Assembly (NCBI GenBank): GCA_036478595.1 | Contig: JAZGEF010000011.1 | Location: forward strand, 1-64,000 | Reading direction: 5' to 3' | DNA: 64,000 nt | Origin: Granulosicoccus sp036478595 | GTDB taxonomy: Bacteria; Pseudomonadota; Gammaproteobacteria; Granulosicoccales; Granulosicoccaceae | Shown here: positions 34,141 through 42,664 of the stretch, in pieces | Position numbering within the stretch: the stretch's first letter is position 1 | How the letters are laid out: each line of letters opens with the position of its first letter | Notes under the pieces: generated by a model | Databases searched by the model: none | What the model was told of the DNA's origin: nothing | Seen by the model: the letters and a program-made list of their open reading frames with translations, nothing else | Program-made: the position numbers and the translations under genes

Positions 34141-35193
34141 ATGTCCAACGATCCGGTTATCCACTGCAAAAACGTATATAAAATCTTTGGTGATAATGCT
34201 AAACGGATGATGAAGGAATCCGGTGGCGATGTAGATGCTGCAAAGTTTCAGGAAGGCGGATGTATTGTTGGTGTTAACAACGCGTCTTTTGAAGTATACC
34301 CCGGTGAGTTACTCATCATCATGGGTTTATCCGGTTCCGGTAAGTCAACACTTTTGCGCTGTATATCAAGATTAACCGATGCAACGGCTGGCAAGATCTT
34401 CATCGAAGGTGAAGACATCCTAACGATGAACAATAAGCAGTTGATCGAACTGCGCCGTAGCAAGATGGGCATGGTGTTTCAAAGCTTTGCACTGTTGCCG
34501 CATAAAACTGTTCTTGAAAACATAGCCTTCCCGTTGCAGGTAAAGGGTATCAGCACGGACGAGAGCATCAAACGAGCGGGCGAGATGATTGAGCTGGTCA
34601 GTTTGTCCGGGCGTGAAAACTATTTTCCTCGAGAACTCTCTGGCGGTCAGCAACAACGTGTAGGTATTGCCCGATCACTTGCGATTGAACCAGACATTTG
34701 GTTTCTCGATGAGCCGTTTTCTGCTCTCGACCCGTTAATCCGTAAAGAAATGCAGGATGAGTTTCTACGCCTACAGGGCGTGCTAAGTAAAACAATACTG
34801 TTTGTTACGCATGATTTTGATGAAGCGCTGCGATTAGCAGATCGTATAGCGATTATGAAAGACGGCATCGTCGAGCAGCTCGATACACCCGCTAACATCG
34901 TGCTTAACCCAGCCACTGAATACGTTCGTAAATTCACCGAAGAAGTACCACGCGAAAAAGTTCTAAAAATCGAAACTGTAATGGACCCTGTTAATCCTGC
35001 TGTTCCCGTGAGCGATTTGAGGGTTTCTAAAGACGCAATCATTGAAACGGTTGCAGAAGCAGTGCTGAATTCCAGCAAGCCGGTATCGGTGATTGATGCC
35101 TCAGGAGAGGTTGTCGGAGTAGTACATGCGTCAAAGGTGGTACACCTGTTGTTCGGAGATCACTCGGCAAAGACCTCAGGAAAACCCTCATAG
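34141..35193 (+). CDS. ABC transporter ATPase for quaternary amine/TMAO (ProV/TmoW-like)
   Basis: A 350-residue ATPase from ATG 34141. Walker A is GLSGSGKST at residues 62-70, the signature is LSGGQQQRVGIARSLA, and Walker B is IWFLDEPFSALDP. The N-terminus has the ProV-type insert before the first strand (NAKRMMKESGGD). A C-terminal extension ends in a CBS-like unit (VSVIDASGEVVGVVHASKVV), as in osmotically tuned betaine importers. Its stop meets the permease start. It powers import through the fused permease downstream. Confidence 0.9.
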   Translation: MSNDPVIHCKNVYKIFGDNAKRMMKESGGDVDAAKFQEGGCIVGVNNASFEVYPGELLIIMGLSGSGKSTLLRCISRLTDATAGKIFIEGEDILTMNNKQLIELRRSKMGMVFQSFALLPHKTVLENIAFPLQVKGISTDESIKRAGEMIELVSLSGRENYFPRELSGGQQQRVGIARSLAIEPDIWFLDEPFSALDPLIRKEMQDEFLRLQGVLSKTILFVTHDFDEALRLADRIAIMKDGIVEQLDTPANIVLNPATEYVRKFTEEVPREKVLKIETVMDPVNPAVPVSDLRVSKDAIIETVAEAVLNSSKPVSVIDASGEVVGVVHASKVVHLLFGDHSAKTSGKPS

Positions 35194-37253
35194 TGGAGAT
35201 GCTTCGAGAACATAAGTATTTGCAGTTTTTGCTGCTAATCGCTGTCTTTATCTTGATGTGCATGTTTGTCCCTGCAACAGACGGCAGTTGGCTTTGGCGC
35301 TTACCACCGTTATTTAAGCAAGTTCCACTAATAATCAACAATTCGGTCGATTTCCTGATGTTTGAATGGTGGTTGGTTGATGTTTATGACCCGGACATAG
35401 AAGAGTACGAACAAAAGCCGGTGATGCGGCAGGTGACACGTGCTATATCGGGTTTTGTATTGTTTATGATTGAGTTTGTTCGAGAGTTGATACTTGGGGG
35501 TGTAAAAACCATCGTTACCTTTACCAGCTGGGACTGGGTGTCTGAAAATAAATGGGCACGCTGGCCAGGATTGCCATGGACAGTAGTGGCGGGTGGTGCT
35601 GCCATTCTTGGTTATCGCTTAAGCGGCATCGGGCTAGCGCTATTTGCAGGCCTTACGTTTGTGTACATTGCCTTATTTGGGCAATGGGAACCTTCCATGC
35701 AGACGTTATCGTTTGTTCTCATTGCTGCTCCACTGGCGATACTGATAGGGCTCGCACTGGGTGTGTGGGGCTATAAAAACAAAACCGTTGAAACTATTTT
35801 AGATCCGTTGCTCAACATTGCGCAGATCGTGCCGCACTATTCATACCTAATACCCGTTATGGTATTTTTTGGTATTGGTGATCACGCTGGTGCGATAGCG
35901 ACCATCATTTTCGCCACACCGCCGATGGTGCGTTTGACTATTTTAGGTTTGAAAAAAGTACCGCCTGAAGTTGCAGAAGCGGGGCGAATGAGTGGTTGTA
36001 CCGACAGGCAGCTGATGCGACGGGTGCTCATACCCACTGCACGGCGAGATATTCTGATTGGCGTGAATCAAGTCATCATGCAGTGTTTGGCCATGGTGGT
36101 TATCGCATCGCTGATTGGTGCAAAAGGGCTAGGTAATGATTTGTTGATCGCGCTAAATCGATTGCGAGTCGGTTTGGCACTTGAAATTGGTGTTTGTATT
36201 GTATTAATTGCTATTGTGCTGGATAGGCTGTCGCTGGCGTGGGCAAATAAGCAAACAGACTATTTCGCTGATCAATCCTTTAAGCAACGGCACAAACATT
36301 CCATATGGTTTATGGGTGTATTCCTTATTGGTGTTGTGCTGGCATGGATTGGTTCATTTATATTTAAAGAAGGGTTTAACTACCTTTACTTGATACCTCA
36401 TAACAAAGGATTTACCACTGAACCGTTCTGGCAGGCTGGTGTCGACTGGATCTTCGATACCTTCTTTTTTGCGATCAAAGCCTTTAATGAGTGGTTCATT
36501 GTTGATGTGCTGATACCAGTAAAAACGGCGTATCTGAGCATGCCGGTGATAGCAACATTCACTTTAACAATGGGCACGGGTTTTATAGTTGGCGGCACTC
36601 GCTCAGCATTGATAGTTGGCGCTTACTTGTTATTCATTGCACTGACTGAGTGGTGGGATCGCGCATTGATCACAGCCTATTTGATGTCAATGGCTGTATT
36701 GATATCTGGTTTTATCGGAATTGTTGCGGGCACATTGTGTGCGCAACATCCAAGGTCTGCGCGAATGTTACTGATCTGGTGCGATACGTTTCAAACCTTC
36801 CCATCGTTTATCTACCTGATTCCCGTAATAATGTTGTTTGGTGTTACTGATACATCAGTGCTGATAGCTGTGGCGGTATATGCAACGATTCCGGCTGCTC
36901 GTTACACCGTGGTAGGGCTACAAAGTGTGCCTCAAGCACTTCATGATGCTGGTTCAATGGCAGGCGTTAATCGTTTCCAGCGGTACTTCTCAATTGAGTT
37001 ACCGATGTCGTTTCCGCACATGGCATTAGGTATCAACCAAACAGTTGTATTTGCACTTGCCATGGTTATTATCGGTGCATATATCGGTACAGATGATCTT
37101 GGCCAATTAATTCTTGGTGCGATCTCAAGTAAAGAGGGTGTTGGAAACGGATTAGTGCTGGGCCTATGTGTGGCCTTTATTGGCTTAGCGGTAGATCAGA
37201 TATTACGGACATGGGCAAATCAACGTAAGGCGGCACTAGGTTTGGAGGAGTAA
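35193..37253 (+). CDS. Fused double ABC permease for quaternary amine/TMAO (ProW/TmoV-like)
   Basis: A 686-residue inner-membrane protein holding two complete BPD_transp_1 permease domains in one chain. The two coupling-helix (EAA-like) regions are EAGRMSGCTDRQLMRRVLIP near residue 265 and DAGSMAGVNRFQRYFSIELP near residue 587. ProW of enteric bacteria has one such domain and works as a dimer, so this protein replaces a homodimer. A double-length permease is, from memory, also the TmoV form. GTG 35193 overlaps the ATPase stop; ATG 35199 is an alternative. TetR lies convergent 16 bases downstream. Confidence 0.88.
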   Translation: MEMLREHKYLQFLLLIAVFILMCMFVPATDGSWLWRLPPLFKQVPLIINNSVDFLMFEWWLVDVYDPDIEEYEQKPVMRQVTRAISGFVLFMIEFVRELILGGVKTIVTFTSWDWVSENKWARWPGLPWTVVAGGAAILGYRLSGIGLALFAGLTFVYIALFGQWEPSMQTLSFVLIAAPLAILIGLALGVWGYKNKTVETILDPLLNIAQIVPHYSYLIPVMVFFGIGDHAGAIATIIFATPPMVRLTILGLKKVPPEVAEAGRMSGCTDRQLMRRVLIPTARRDILIGVNQVIMQCLAMVVIASLIGAKGLGNDLLIALNRLRVGLALEIGVCIVLIAIVLDRLSLAWANKQTDYFADQSFKQRHKHSIWFMGVFLIGVVLAWIGSFIFKEGFNYLYLIPHNKGFTTEPFWQAGVDWIFDTFFFAIKAFNEWFIVDVLIPVKTAYLSMPVIATFTLTMGTGFIVGGTRSALIVGAYLLFIALTEWWDRALITAYLMSMAVLISGFIGIVAGTLCAQHPRSARMLLIWCDTFQTFPSFIYLIPVIMLFGVTDTSVLIAVAVYATIPAARYTVVGLQSVPQALHDAGSMAGVNRFQRYFSIELPMSFPHMALGINQTVVFALAMVIIGAYIGTDDLGQLILGAISSKEGVGNGLVLGLCVAFIGLAVDQILRTWANQRKAALGLEE

Positions 37254-37269
37254 AGTACTTCTTTTTCGT

Positions 37270-37872
37270 CTAGGCCTCTAGGGCAGGCTGCAACAATTCG
37301 AGCATGTCGGTAGCCAACGACGTTTTTTGAGCTTTACTCAAGCCATTGCCTACCGGGCCATCGATCAGTAAATTGGCTAAGCCATGAACAGAGGACCATG
37401 CCAGTAGCTCAGCTGAGCTCATGGAGCTTGCATCGTCATCCACGAGTGATGATGCGAAGCCGCCTTTGATTGTGCTGGTGAGTACTATGATTGCTTCCAT
37501 GTAGGCATCATCCGTTGTGTAGATGGTTTCTTCGCGCCACATGGCCCGAAAGAAAGCGGGCTTTTCTATAGCGAATTTAATATAAGCCAGGCTAACGGCT
37601 AAGAATGCGTCCTGGTCTTTGTGCAGGGCTGCTTTGTTCGCGCTGGCAAGTACAGTACTGAGTTGCATTAAGGCACGTGTGGCGAAGGCTGTCAGTAATG
37701 TGCGTTTATCTGCGTAATGCCTAAAAGCTGATGATGGCGAGACACCCACACGCTTTGCACAACTTCGCAGGGTGACTGCCTCGAGGCCAAATTTGGTCGC
37801 TAACTCATCGACCGCATTTAATAGCGATTCGGCTAAGTCTCCGTGGTGGTAACTCGTTTTTGGTTTTTTCAT
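37270..37872 (-). CDS. TetR family regulator
   Basis: A 200-residue regulator from ATG 37872 (ATG 37884 adds four residues). The start KTSYHHGDLAESLLNAVDEL and the helix-turn-helix RSCAKRVGVSPSSAFRHYADKRTLL are typical of TetR proteins with the WHG C-terminal domain. It is divergent from the DUF2852 gene; a near-perfect operator lies at the expected start of that transcript. It probably represses itself and the DUF2852 gene. A link to the importer is possible only through read-through of the convergent end. Confidence 0.88.
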   Translation of the reverse strand: MKKPKTSYHHGDLAESLLNAVDELATKFGLEAVTLRSCAKRVGVSPSSAFRHYADKRTLLTAFATRALMQLSTVLASANKAALHKDQDAFLAVSLAYIKFAIEKPAFFRAMWREETIYTTDDAYMEAIIVLTSTIKGGFASSLVDDDASSMSSAELLAWSSVHGLANLLIDGPVGNGLSKAQKTSLATDMLELLQPALEA

Positions 37873-37989
37873 GGTCTGTCTCAAATGTTGATACAGCGTG
37901 CTATCAGCGCATATTTGTAGAGTTTTCCTACTAATAGGCTGTTTGTTGTTATAAATGTGTACATTGTTTACTTTATTTTCCGATATTGC

Positions 37990-38017
37990 TTGTATTTTTG
38001 GCTAATTCAAGTATATT
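37990..38017 (+). promoter_or_regulatory. Sigma70-like promoter for DUF2852 gene
   Basis: TTGTAT (37990-37995) and TATATT (38012-38017) are 16 bases apart, a fair -35/-10 pair. The TetR operator candidate starts four bases after the -10 element, where a repressor would block the start. Confidence 0.4.
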
Positions 38018-38020
38018 AAA

Positions 38021-38037
38021 TGTGAACAGTGTTCACA
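38021..38037. promoter_or_regulatory. TetR operator candidate
   Basis: TGTGAACA-G-TGTTCACA is a perfect 8+1+8 inverted repeat of the kind bound by TetR dimers. It lies between the divergent tetR and DUF2852 genes, just downstream of a likely -10 element. Confidence 0.65.
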
Positions 38038-38105
38038 TACTACCACTTTACTGACTCAGAGCGCTGTTTAAGAGTCATAAAGTTGCTAATAGGGGATAAC
38101 AAACA

Positions 38106-38549
38106 ATGACATCGTCTGATAACAATGATCTTGGCCACGCAGCAAATAGCAGGGCCAATGAGTATCGTCGTGGTCGCGCCTGCAACAAGCGCAACTGGTC
38201 CGGTACCAATATCATCGCTATGGTGCTGGGTTTCGTATTTTTCTGGCCTGTTGGCCTACTGGTGCTTTTTTGGATACTCACTGGTCGCAATGCAGTTGAT
38301 TTACCTGCAGCGATTAAAGCGAAGTGGGTAGCGTTTCGATCCGGTGCTGATATTGATCTGAACTTAAACGTCGCGGCTTCAAGTGACAACATCGTGTTTA
38401 ACGAGTATCAACAAACTCAACACGACAAGATCCGCGAAATAAAGCACGAGATTGCTGAACGCAGTAAGCGTTTCAACAACTGGCGAGAAGATGCGCAACG
38501 CCGCGTTGATGAACAAGAGTTTGAAGCATTTATGAAAGGTGGTTACTAG
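38106..38549 (+). CDS. DUF2852 small membrane protein
   Basis: A 147-residue protein. One long hydrophobic span, about residues 35-58 (NIIAMVLGFVFFWPVGLLVLFWI), is the DUF2852 hallmark. A charged C-terminal helix follows (HDKIREIKHEIAERSKRFNNWREDAQRRVDEQEFEAF), probably a cytoplasmic coiled coil. Function is not known. It is preceded by a promoter and TetR operator and followed by a strong hairpin, so it forms a single-gene unit. Confidence 0.8.
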   Translation: MTSSDNNDLGHAANSRANEYRRGRACNKRNWSGTNIIAMVLGFVFFWPVGLLVLFWILTGRNAVDLPAAIKAKWVAFRSGADIDLNLNVAASSDNIVFNEYQQTQHDKIREIKHEIAERSKRFNNWREDAQRRVDEQEFEAFMKGGY

Positions 38550-38557
38550 GCGACGAA

Positions 38558-38587
38558 GCCACCCACACCCCTTACGGGGTGGGTGGC
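38558..38587. terminator. Bidirectional hairpin between convergent genes
   Basis: GCCACCCA-CA-CCCC pairs with GGGGTGGGTGGC around TTAC, a 12-bp stem with a 2-base bulge. It lies in the 45-base gap between the DUF2852 stop and the GH16 stop. No T-run follows on either strand. Confidence 0.5.
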
Positions 38588-38594
38588 TGGCGCA

Positions 38595-40058
38595 TTAGTT
38601 ACGTTGCCACGCGCGAATGTAGTCTATTTCCATCACCGCTGATGCGGCGCTAGGTGTTCCAACCCATGTACTGCCCATTACTAGCTGCGCAATGATGTTC
38701 ATAGGTTCATCAGATACTCTGGGGCCAGTCACACGTCGTACTTCTACGTCGTCGATATACCAAATCATTAGCTCTTTTTCCCACAACACACTGTAGGTAT
38801 GATAATTATTGCTTAGGTTGTCGGTATTGGTTTCCATCGTAGGTGAAGAATGACCTTCACCGCTAGCCCAGCGAGTACGGTTACTATCAAAGTAGTGGTA
38901 GGTTTGATTGGCGATGTTTGGGTGTGAGCCGTTATATTCAATGATATCTATTTCAGGCTTATTGTTGTCGAAATCTTGGTTGAATAGATAAAACGCCGAC
39001 AAGATTGCATCACCTCTAGCAAGCTTTGCGTTCATTTCCACATAGCCGTAAGTCATTTCAAAATGATCTGCGCTGGTAATAACGCCAGATAAATACGGTT
39101 GATTATTTGCCTGCGCTAATAGGTCCGAAGGTGTACTGATTGCCGTAATCGCTAAGGTACTGCCATTTAAAACAAATGGGTCATAAGCCGGTGGGCTGTT
39201 TCCAAAAATGTTTACCAGGAATTGACTTTCACCGTTGATGACATCGTTGTTCCAAGGTAGGGCTGTTTTCCATTTGTTGCGATCGAGCACGCCTTCTTCA
39301 AACTCTTCGGTGAATACACTTGAATAGTTGCTTAAATCTACACTTGAAGATGATGGTGTTACCAGCTTAATGTTAAGTGGTGCAGATGCCGCCGAACGCA
39401 TGCCCTCGTTATCAATCGCTACTACTGTTAAATTGATTGATGAGCCAGGCGCGGGTCGGTTATTTCTGCAACTGGCATTGCGCGTGTAATCGCAATCCAT
39501 ATGCGTGGTTGTAATCCATGATCGGTAATCTGGATCGCCACTGTCGCCACGTATTGTGTAGACAAGCGAGTTGTCTCGATATACTTCATAGGCTTCAACT
39601 GATTGATCATCAACAGATGGTCGCCAGCTAAATTCCACCCAGTCAGCACCAACGAGTAGCGCTGTTAAACCTTGAGGTACAGAGGGTGGGCCAGCGCTGC
39701 GGCTGATGTCTTTAATAAATGGCCCTTGCAAAGATAATGTTTCGGTAAGCGTTGGGCTGTCGTTGTCACCACCGGATACATCATTTCCAGGCGGAACAAC
39801 GTAATCACTGTTGTTGGTATCTGGCGAGCTGGTATTGGTATTAGTTGTGTCTGTATTCGTGGTGTCAGTATCGGTATTGGTGGTAACCGTGTCACCAGTT
39901 GTGTCGGTACCCGGGTTGCCCGTAATGTTGTTGGCATCATTTTGGGTGGCTTCGTTGCCGTCATTTCCAACCGCAGGGGCGTTACTGTTATCACTACTGC
40001 AGGCACTGAGCGTAAATGTTAGTACTGCGATGCAAGACAGCGCTGTTATTTTGTTCAT
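38595..40058 (-). CDS. GH16 family glycanase lipoprotein
   Basis: A 487-residue lipoprotein from ATG 40058, with lipobox TLSAC (Cys20) followed by Ser, so outer-membrane placement is likely. A Thr/Asp/Asn-rich low-complexity linker leads to a fibronectin III-like domain (about 126-231, with a Cys pair that may be bonded) and the GH16 domain (about 246-487). Catalytic residues E369, D371 and E374 lie in EIDIIEYNG. It would act on surface-captured polysaccharide such as laminarin or agar; the target is not readable. It differs from the secreted GH16 at 5.3 kb in domain make-up, so the two may act in series. Confidence 0.88.
   Translation of the reverse strand: MNKITALSCIAVLTFTLSACSSDNSNAPAVGNDGNEATQNDANNITGNPGTDTTGDTVTTNTDTDTTNTDTTNTNTSSPDTNNSDYVVPPGNDVSGGDNDSPTLTETLSLQGPFIKDISRSAGPPSVPQGLTALLVGADWVEFSWRPSVDDQSVEAYEVYRDNSLVYTIRGDSGDPDYRSWITTTHMDCDYTRNASCRNNRPAPGSSINLTVVAIDNEGMRSAASAPLNIKLVTPSSSSVDLSNYSSVFTEEFEEGVLDRNKWKTALPWNNDVINGESQFLVNIFGNSPPAYDPFVLNGSTLAITAISTPSDLLAQANNQPYLSGVITSADHFEMTYGYVEMNAKLARGDAILSAFYLFNQDFDNNKPEIDIIEYNGSHPNIANQTYHYFDSNRTRWASGEGHSSPTMETNTDNLSNNYHTYSVLWEKELMIWYIDDVEVRRVTGPRVSDEPMNIIAQLVMGSTWVGTPSAASAVMEIDYIRAWQRN
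39825..39908 (-). repeat. Low-complexity Thr/Asp/Asn linker repeat in GH16 gene
   Basis: The GH16 lipoprotein gene has a run of near-repeats coding for Thr-Asp/Asn-Thr units (TDTTNTDTTNT). It is an in-frame, slippage-prone linker between the lipid anchor and the fibronectin-like domain. Confidence 0.6.
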
Positions 40059-40223
40059 GTTGCTAGGTCGGGATAATTTGCCAGGTAATTTGTTAGCTGA
40101 ACAGTTGTCCATAATTGTTGCCATTTGGGTGGGTGCGATTAGAGTGCGATGATATCACCCATCAATCGCAAAACCGTGTTCGGTCTGGCACAATTGACAA
40201 ATCATAATGAAAGGGATTGTTAA

Positions 40224-40955
40224 ATGAGAAGCTTGGTAGTTATGCAGCTGGCACCTTCAGGAATGCTAAAAGCGGGTATCAACATGAGTAATTTTTTGCT
40301 GGTTACTGATAAAGCTGCTGACGGCCAGCCTATTGGCGTGTCGCCGGATATTGCCCATGAACTAGCAGCAATGCTAGGGGTGGAGTCTCAGCTAATCTCA
40401 TACCCTGGCCCTGGTGAATTAGCAGATGCAATTGCGACGGGTGCTTGGGATATTGGTAATATTGCCGCCGAGGCGGAACGGGCGAAAACGATTCAATTCT
40501 CCATCCCATATTGTGAAATTCAAGCCACCTATCTGTTGCCTGCAGGCACAGCCATTAATGCAATCACAGAAGTAGATTCACCCGGTAATCGTATCGTGGT
40601 CAAGCAGCGAAGTGCCTATGATCTGTGGTTAAGCGAGAATCTTAAGCATGCCACGATAGTTAGGACTGATAGTGTTGATTCAGCTTTTGATCTGTTTGTG
40701 AACGAGCGATTGGAAGTACTGGCTGGGCTGCGTCCCAAGTTAATCGAGCAGCAAACTCAGTTGAAGCACTCAAGATTGTTTGACGAGAGCTTTACCGCTA
40801 TCCAACAATCGATAGGCTGTGCTCGTGGTATGCCTGAAGCTGCCCAATTTCTCAATGAGCAAATCGAGCAATGGATAGCGGATGGCTTCATTCAATCGCT
40901 TATCGATAAACACGGTGTGAGCGGCAAATTGTCGGTAGCCAGTCAGCCCGATTAA
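40224..40955 (+). CDS. Family 3 solute-binding-domain protein without signal peptide
   Basis: A 243-residue protein that reads as an SBP_bac_3 domain: LKAGINMSNFLLV, GVSPDIAHELAAMLGVE, AIATGAWDIGNIAAEAERAKTIQFSIPYC and VVKQRSAYDLWLSENL. A normal amino-acid binding protein has a Sec signal; here the domain starts within ten residues of ATG and no hydrophobic leader is seen, also not in frame upstream. It may be cytoplasmic, as in some enzymes or sensors that reuse this fold. It precedes aroQ by 49 bases and no ABC parts are near. Confidence 0.75.
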   Translation: MRSLVVMQLAPSGMLKAGINMSNFLLVTDKAADGQPIGVSPDIAHELAAMLGVESQLISYPGPGELADAIATGAWDIGNIAAEAERAKTIQFSIPYCEIQATYLLPAGTAINAITEVDSPGNRIVVKQRSAYDLWLSENLKHATIVRTDSVDSAFDLFVNERLEVLAGLRPKLIEQQTQLKHSRLFDESFTAIQQSIGCARGMPEAAQFLNEQIEQWIADGFIQSLIDKHGVSGKLSVASQPD

Positions 40956-41004
40956 GCTATGATTGGCTAGAATAGAGCAAGATGCAATAAGGTTGTCGGA
41001 TCAA

Positions 41005-41442
41005 ATGACTACACAGATTTCAATATTTAATGGGCCCAACCTCAACTTGCTGGGGCAACGGCAACCTGAAATATACGGTAGCGATTCCTTGGAGGATGTT
41101 GAAAATAACTGTAAAACGATCGCCGACACTCTTGGCGTGAAAGTTGATTTCCGTCAATCAAACTACGAAGGAAAATTAGTTGGCTGGATACAGGAGGCTC
41201 GTAGTTTATCTGCTGGCATTATCATTAACCCAGCTGCTTACTCGCATACGTCCGTGGCCATTCTGGATGCGCTTAATGCATTCGATGGGCCGGTAGTAGA
41301 GGTGCACATCTCTAACATCCATAAACGAGAAGAGTTTCGCCATCACTCCTATGTTTCAAAACGTGCCGACGCTGTTATCGCTGGCTGCGGAATTGATGGT
41401 TATGTCATCGCGCTGCAATATATTCATAAGCTATTGAAGTAG
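41005..41442 (+). CDS. aroQ: 3-dehydroquinate dehydratase, type II
   Basis: A 145-residue enzyme from ATG 41005. The type II signature is complete: IFNGPNLNLLGQRQPEIYG with catalytic Tyr24 and the mobile arginine loop, INPAAYSHTSVAILDAL, and VEVHISNIHKREEFRHHSY with the catalytic His. It removes water from 3-dehydroquinate in the shikimate or quinate route as a dodecamer in the cytoplasm. Placing it after a signal-less solute-binding-type protein rather than with accB/accC is unusual and may point to a quinate-catabolic copy. Confidence 0.9.
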   Translation: MTTQISIFNGPNLNLLGQRQPEIYGSDSLEDVENNCKTIADTLGVKVDFRQSNYEGKLVGWIQEARSLSAGIIINPAAYSHTSVAILDALNAFDGPVVEVHISNIHKREEFRHHSYVSKRADAVIAGCGIDGYVIALQYIHKLLK

Positions 41443-41462
41443 AGCGTTCACTCAAGATACTT

Positions 41463-41576
41463 ATGAACTCTTCAAGCGAGCCAGGTTTAGGTGTGTCGTT
41501 AAACGAAGCGGTTGCACTGGCTAATCCGTATACCGGCACCGAGCTCCATTTGACGATCTCACATGATCCCATCTAG
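41463..41576 (+). CDS. Small open reading frame, doubtful
   Basis: A 37-codon frame 20 bases after aroQ, beginning MNSSSEPGLGVSLNEA and ending in TAG. No ribosome site of note and no family recognised. It may be a gene remnant or chance; it is listed because the 184-base gap after aroQ holds nothing else. Confidence 0.2.
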   Translation: MNSSSEPGLGVSLNEAVALANPYTGTELHLTISHDPI

Positions 41577-41626
41577 TAACGTGATCTAGTAGCGACGTGT
41601 AGTAAGGGCGTTAGTTGAAGGCGACG

Positions 41627-42664
41627 TTAGTAATTAAAGCGCAACTGTTCTATCGTTACCGGCACGGGTGATTCATCCGAGGTGTGGCGAAAGCTTGCAC
41701 GGATGCAGGGTGCAAATACGATTGCCTCGGCCGGGATTTTGTAAGCCATAAATTCTTCTTGTACTCTTACAGCACGAGCATGCGCTGATTCATCCTCACC
41801 ATCGGCATCAGTACAAGCAGTAATTGAGTACACATCATTGGGCTGGTGTTCACGAGCTAATAGGCTAATTGCTCGCTTGTTGCCACGCCCCATTACACTG
41901 GTGGTGCGGTTGTCAAAAATCAACACCGTGCGGCGCATTCTCGTGTAGTCGTTTGAATTGATATTAGCTGCTGCCTTACCGAGCTGTTGGTTTCGTGCAT
42001 TTCCCAATACGATTTCTTGAGTGGTGCGTTTATTATCTGGTGTTAGATTGTAGTCTCTCACTTGCAGCGTTTTTATTTCGCTTTGGGCATTTTTTACGCC
42101 TGATATAAACAAATCGTTGCCGCCTTGTTCAATAAATATGTTGTCGTCCAGTATCACCTCCGCAGCCGACTGTGAACCGACAATAGACATTAACGACGAT
42201 GGAAAAATTCCTGATTCATTGGTGATGTATTCTCGACGAAGTTTAATCATGCCAATTGATAGGTTGTAGTCCACCACGAAGCCAGCTTCGGTTTCGGAGT
42301 GGCGCTTACTATAGCGTACGTAGTTCATTCCTTGATCAGCACTTACGTGCTGCAAGCTATAACCGGCTTCCTCGAGTGCTCGAACGATAAGATTGCCAAA
42401 CGCTGTGCCAGGTGTTGACACTTGAAGTGTTATTGTAGAGGGGTTGGTTTCGGGTAGTTGAAGTAAAGCTGACACTAGATTGGTTGAGACCAGCTGTAAG
42501 TTATCAAGCTCGGTTTTCGACATGCCTGCCACTGTGTCGGCCGTAGAGTTTAATCGTGGTAGATACGGCTCAACGTTTGGTGTTGGCGTTTGGCAAGCTA
42601 GCTGCAAAGCCAGCACTGGGGTAGCCAGGCATAGTGCGGCAAACCGTTTGCGATCCTTGATCAT
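41627..42664 (-). CDS. OmpA-like lipoprotein of unknown function (second of twin pair)
   Basis: A 345-residue lipoprotein with lipobox ALQLAC. The middle part (LEEAGYSLQHVSADQGMNYVRY and IGMIKLRREYITNESGIFP) matches the same region in the gene just upstream, so the two are paralogues. The C-terminal part, from about residue 250 (RTVLIFDNRTTSVMGRGNKRAI, DVYSITACTDADG), has the shape of an OmpA peptidoglycan-binding domain, though the usual NxxLSxxRA motif is loose. Its ATG overlaps the upstream stop by four bases. Function unknown; an envelope-spanning complex is a reasonable guess. Confidence 0.7.
   Translation of the reverse strand: MIKDRKRFAALCLATPVLALQLACQTPTPNVEPYLPRLNSTADTVAGMSKTELDNLQLVSTNLVSALLQLPETNPSTITLQVSTPGTAFGNLIVRALEEAGYSLQHVSADQGMNYVRYSKRHSETEAGFVVDYNLSIGMIKLRREYITNESGIFPSSLMSIVGSQSAAEVILDDNIFIEQGGNDLFISGVKNAQSEIKTLQVRDYNLTPDNKRTTQEIVLGNARNQQLGKAAANINSNDYTRMRRTVLIFDNRTTSVMGRGNKRAISLLAREHQPNDVYSITACTDADGEDESAHARAVRVQEEFMAYKIPAEAIVFAPCIRASFRHTSDESPVPVTIEQLRFNY

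Noticed and set aside
39825..39908. Repeat run as a CRISPR-like array
   Set aside because: It is an in-frame low-complexity Thr/Asp/Asn linker of a GH16 lipoprotein with no spacers.
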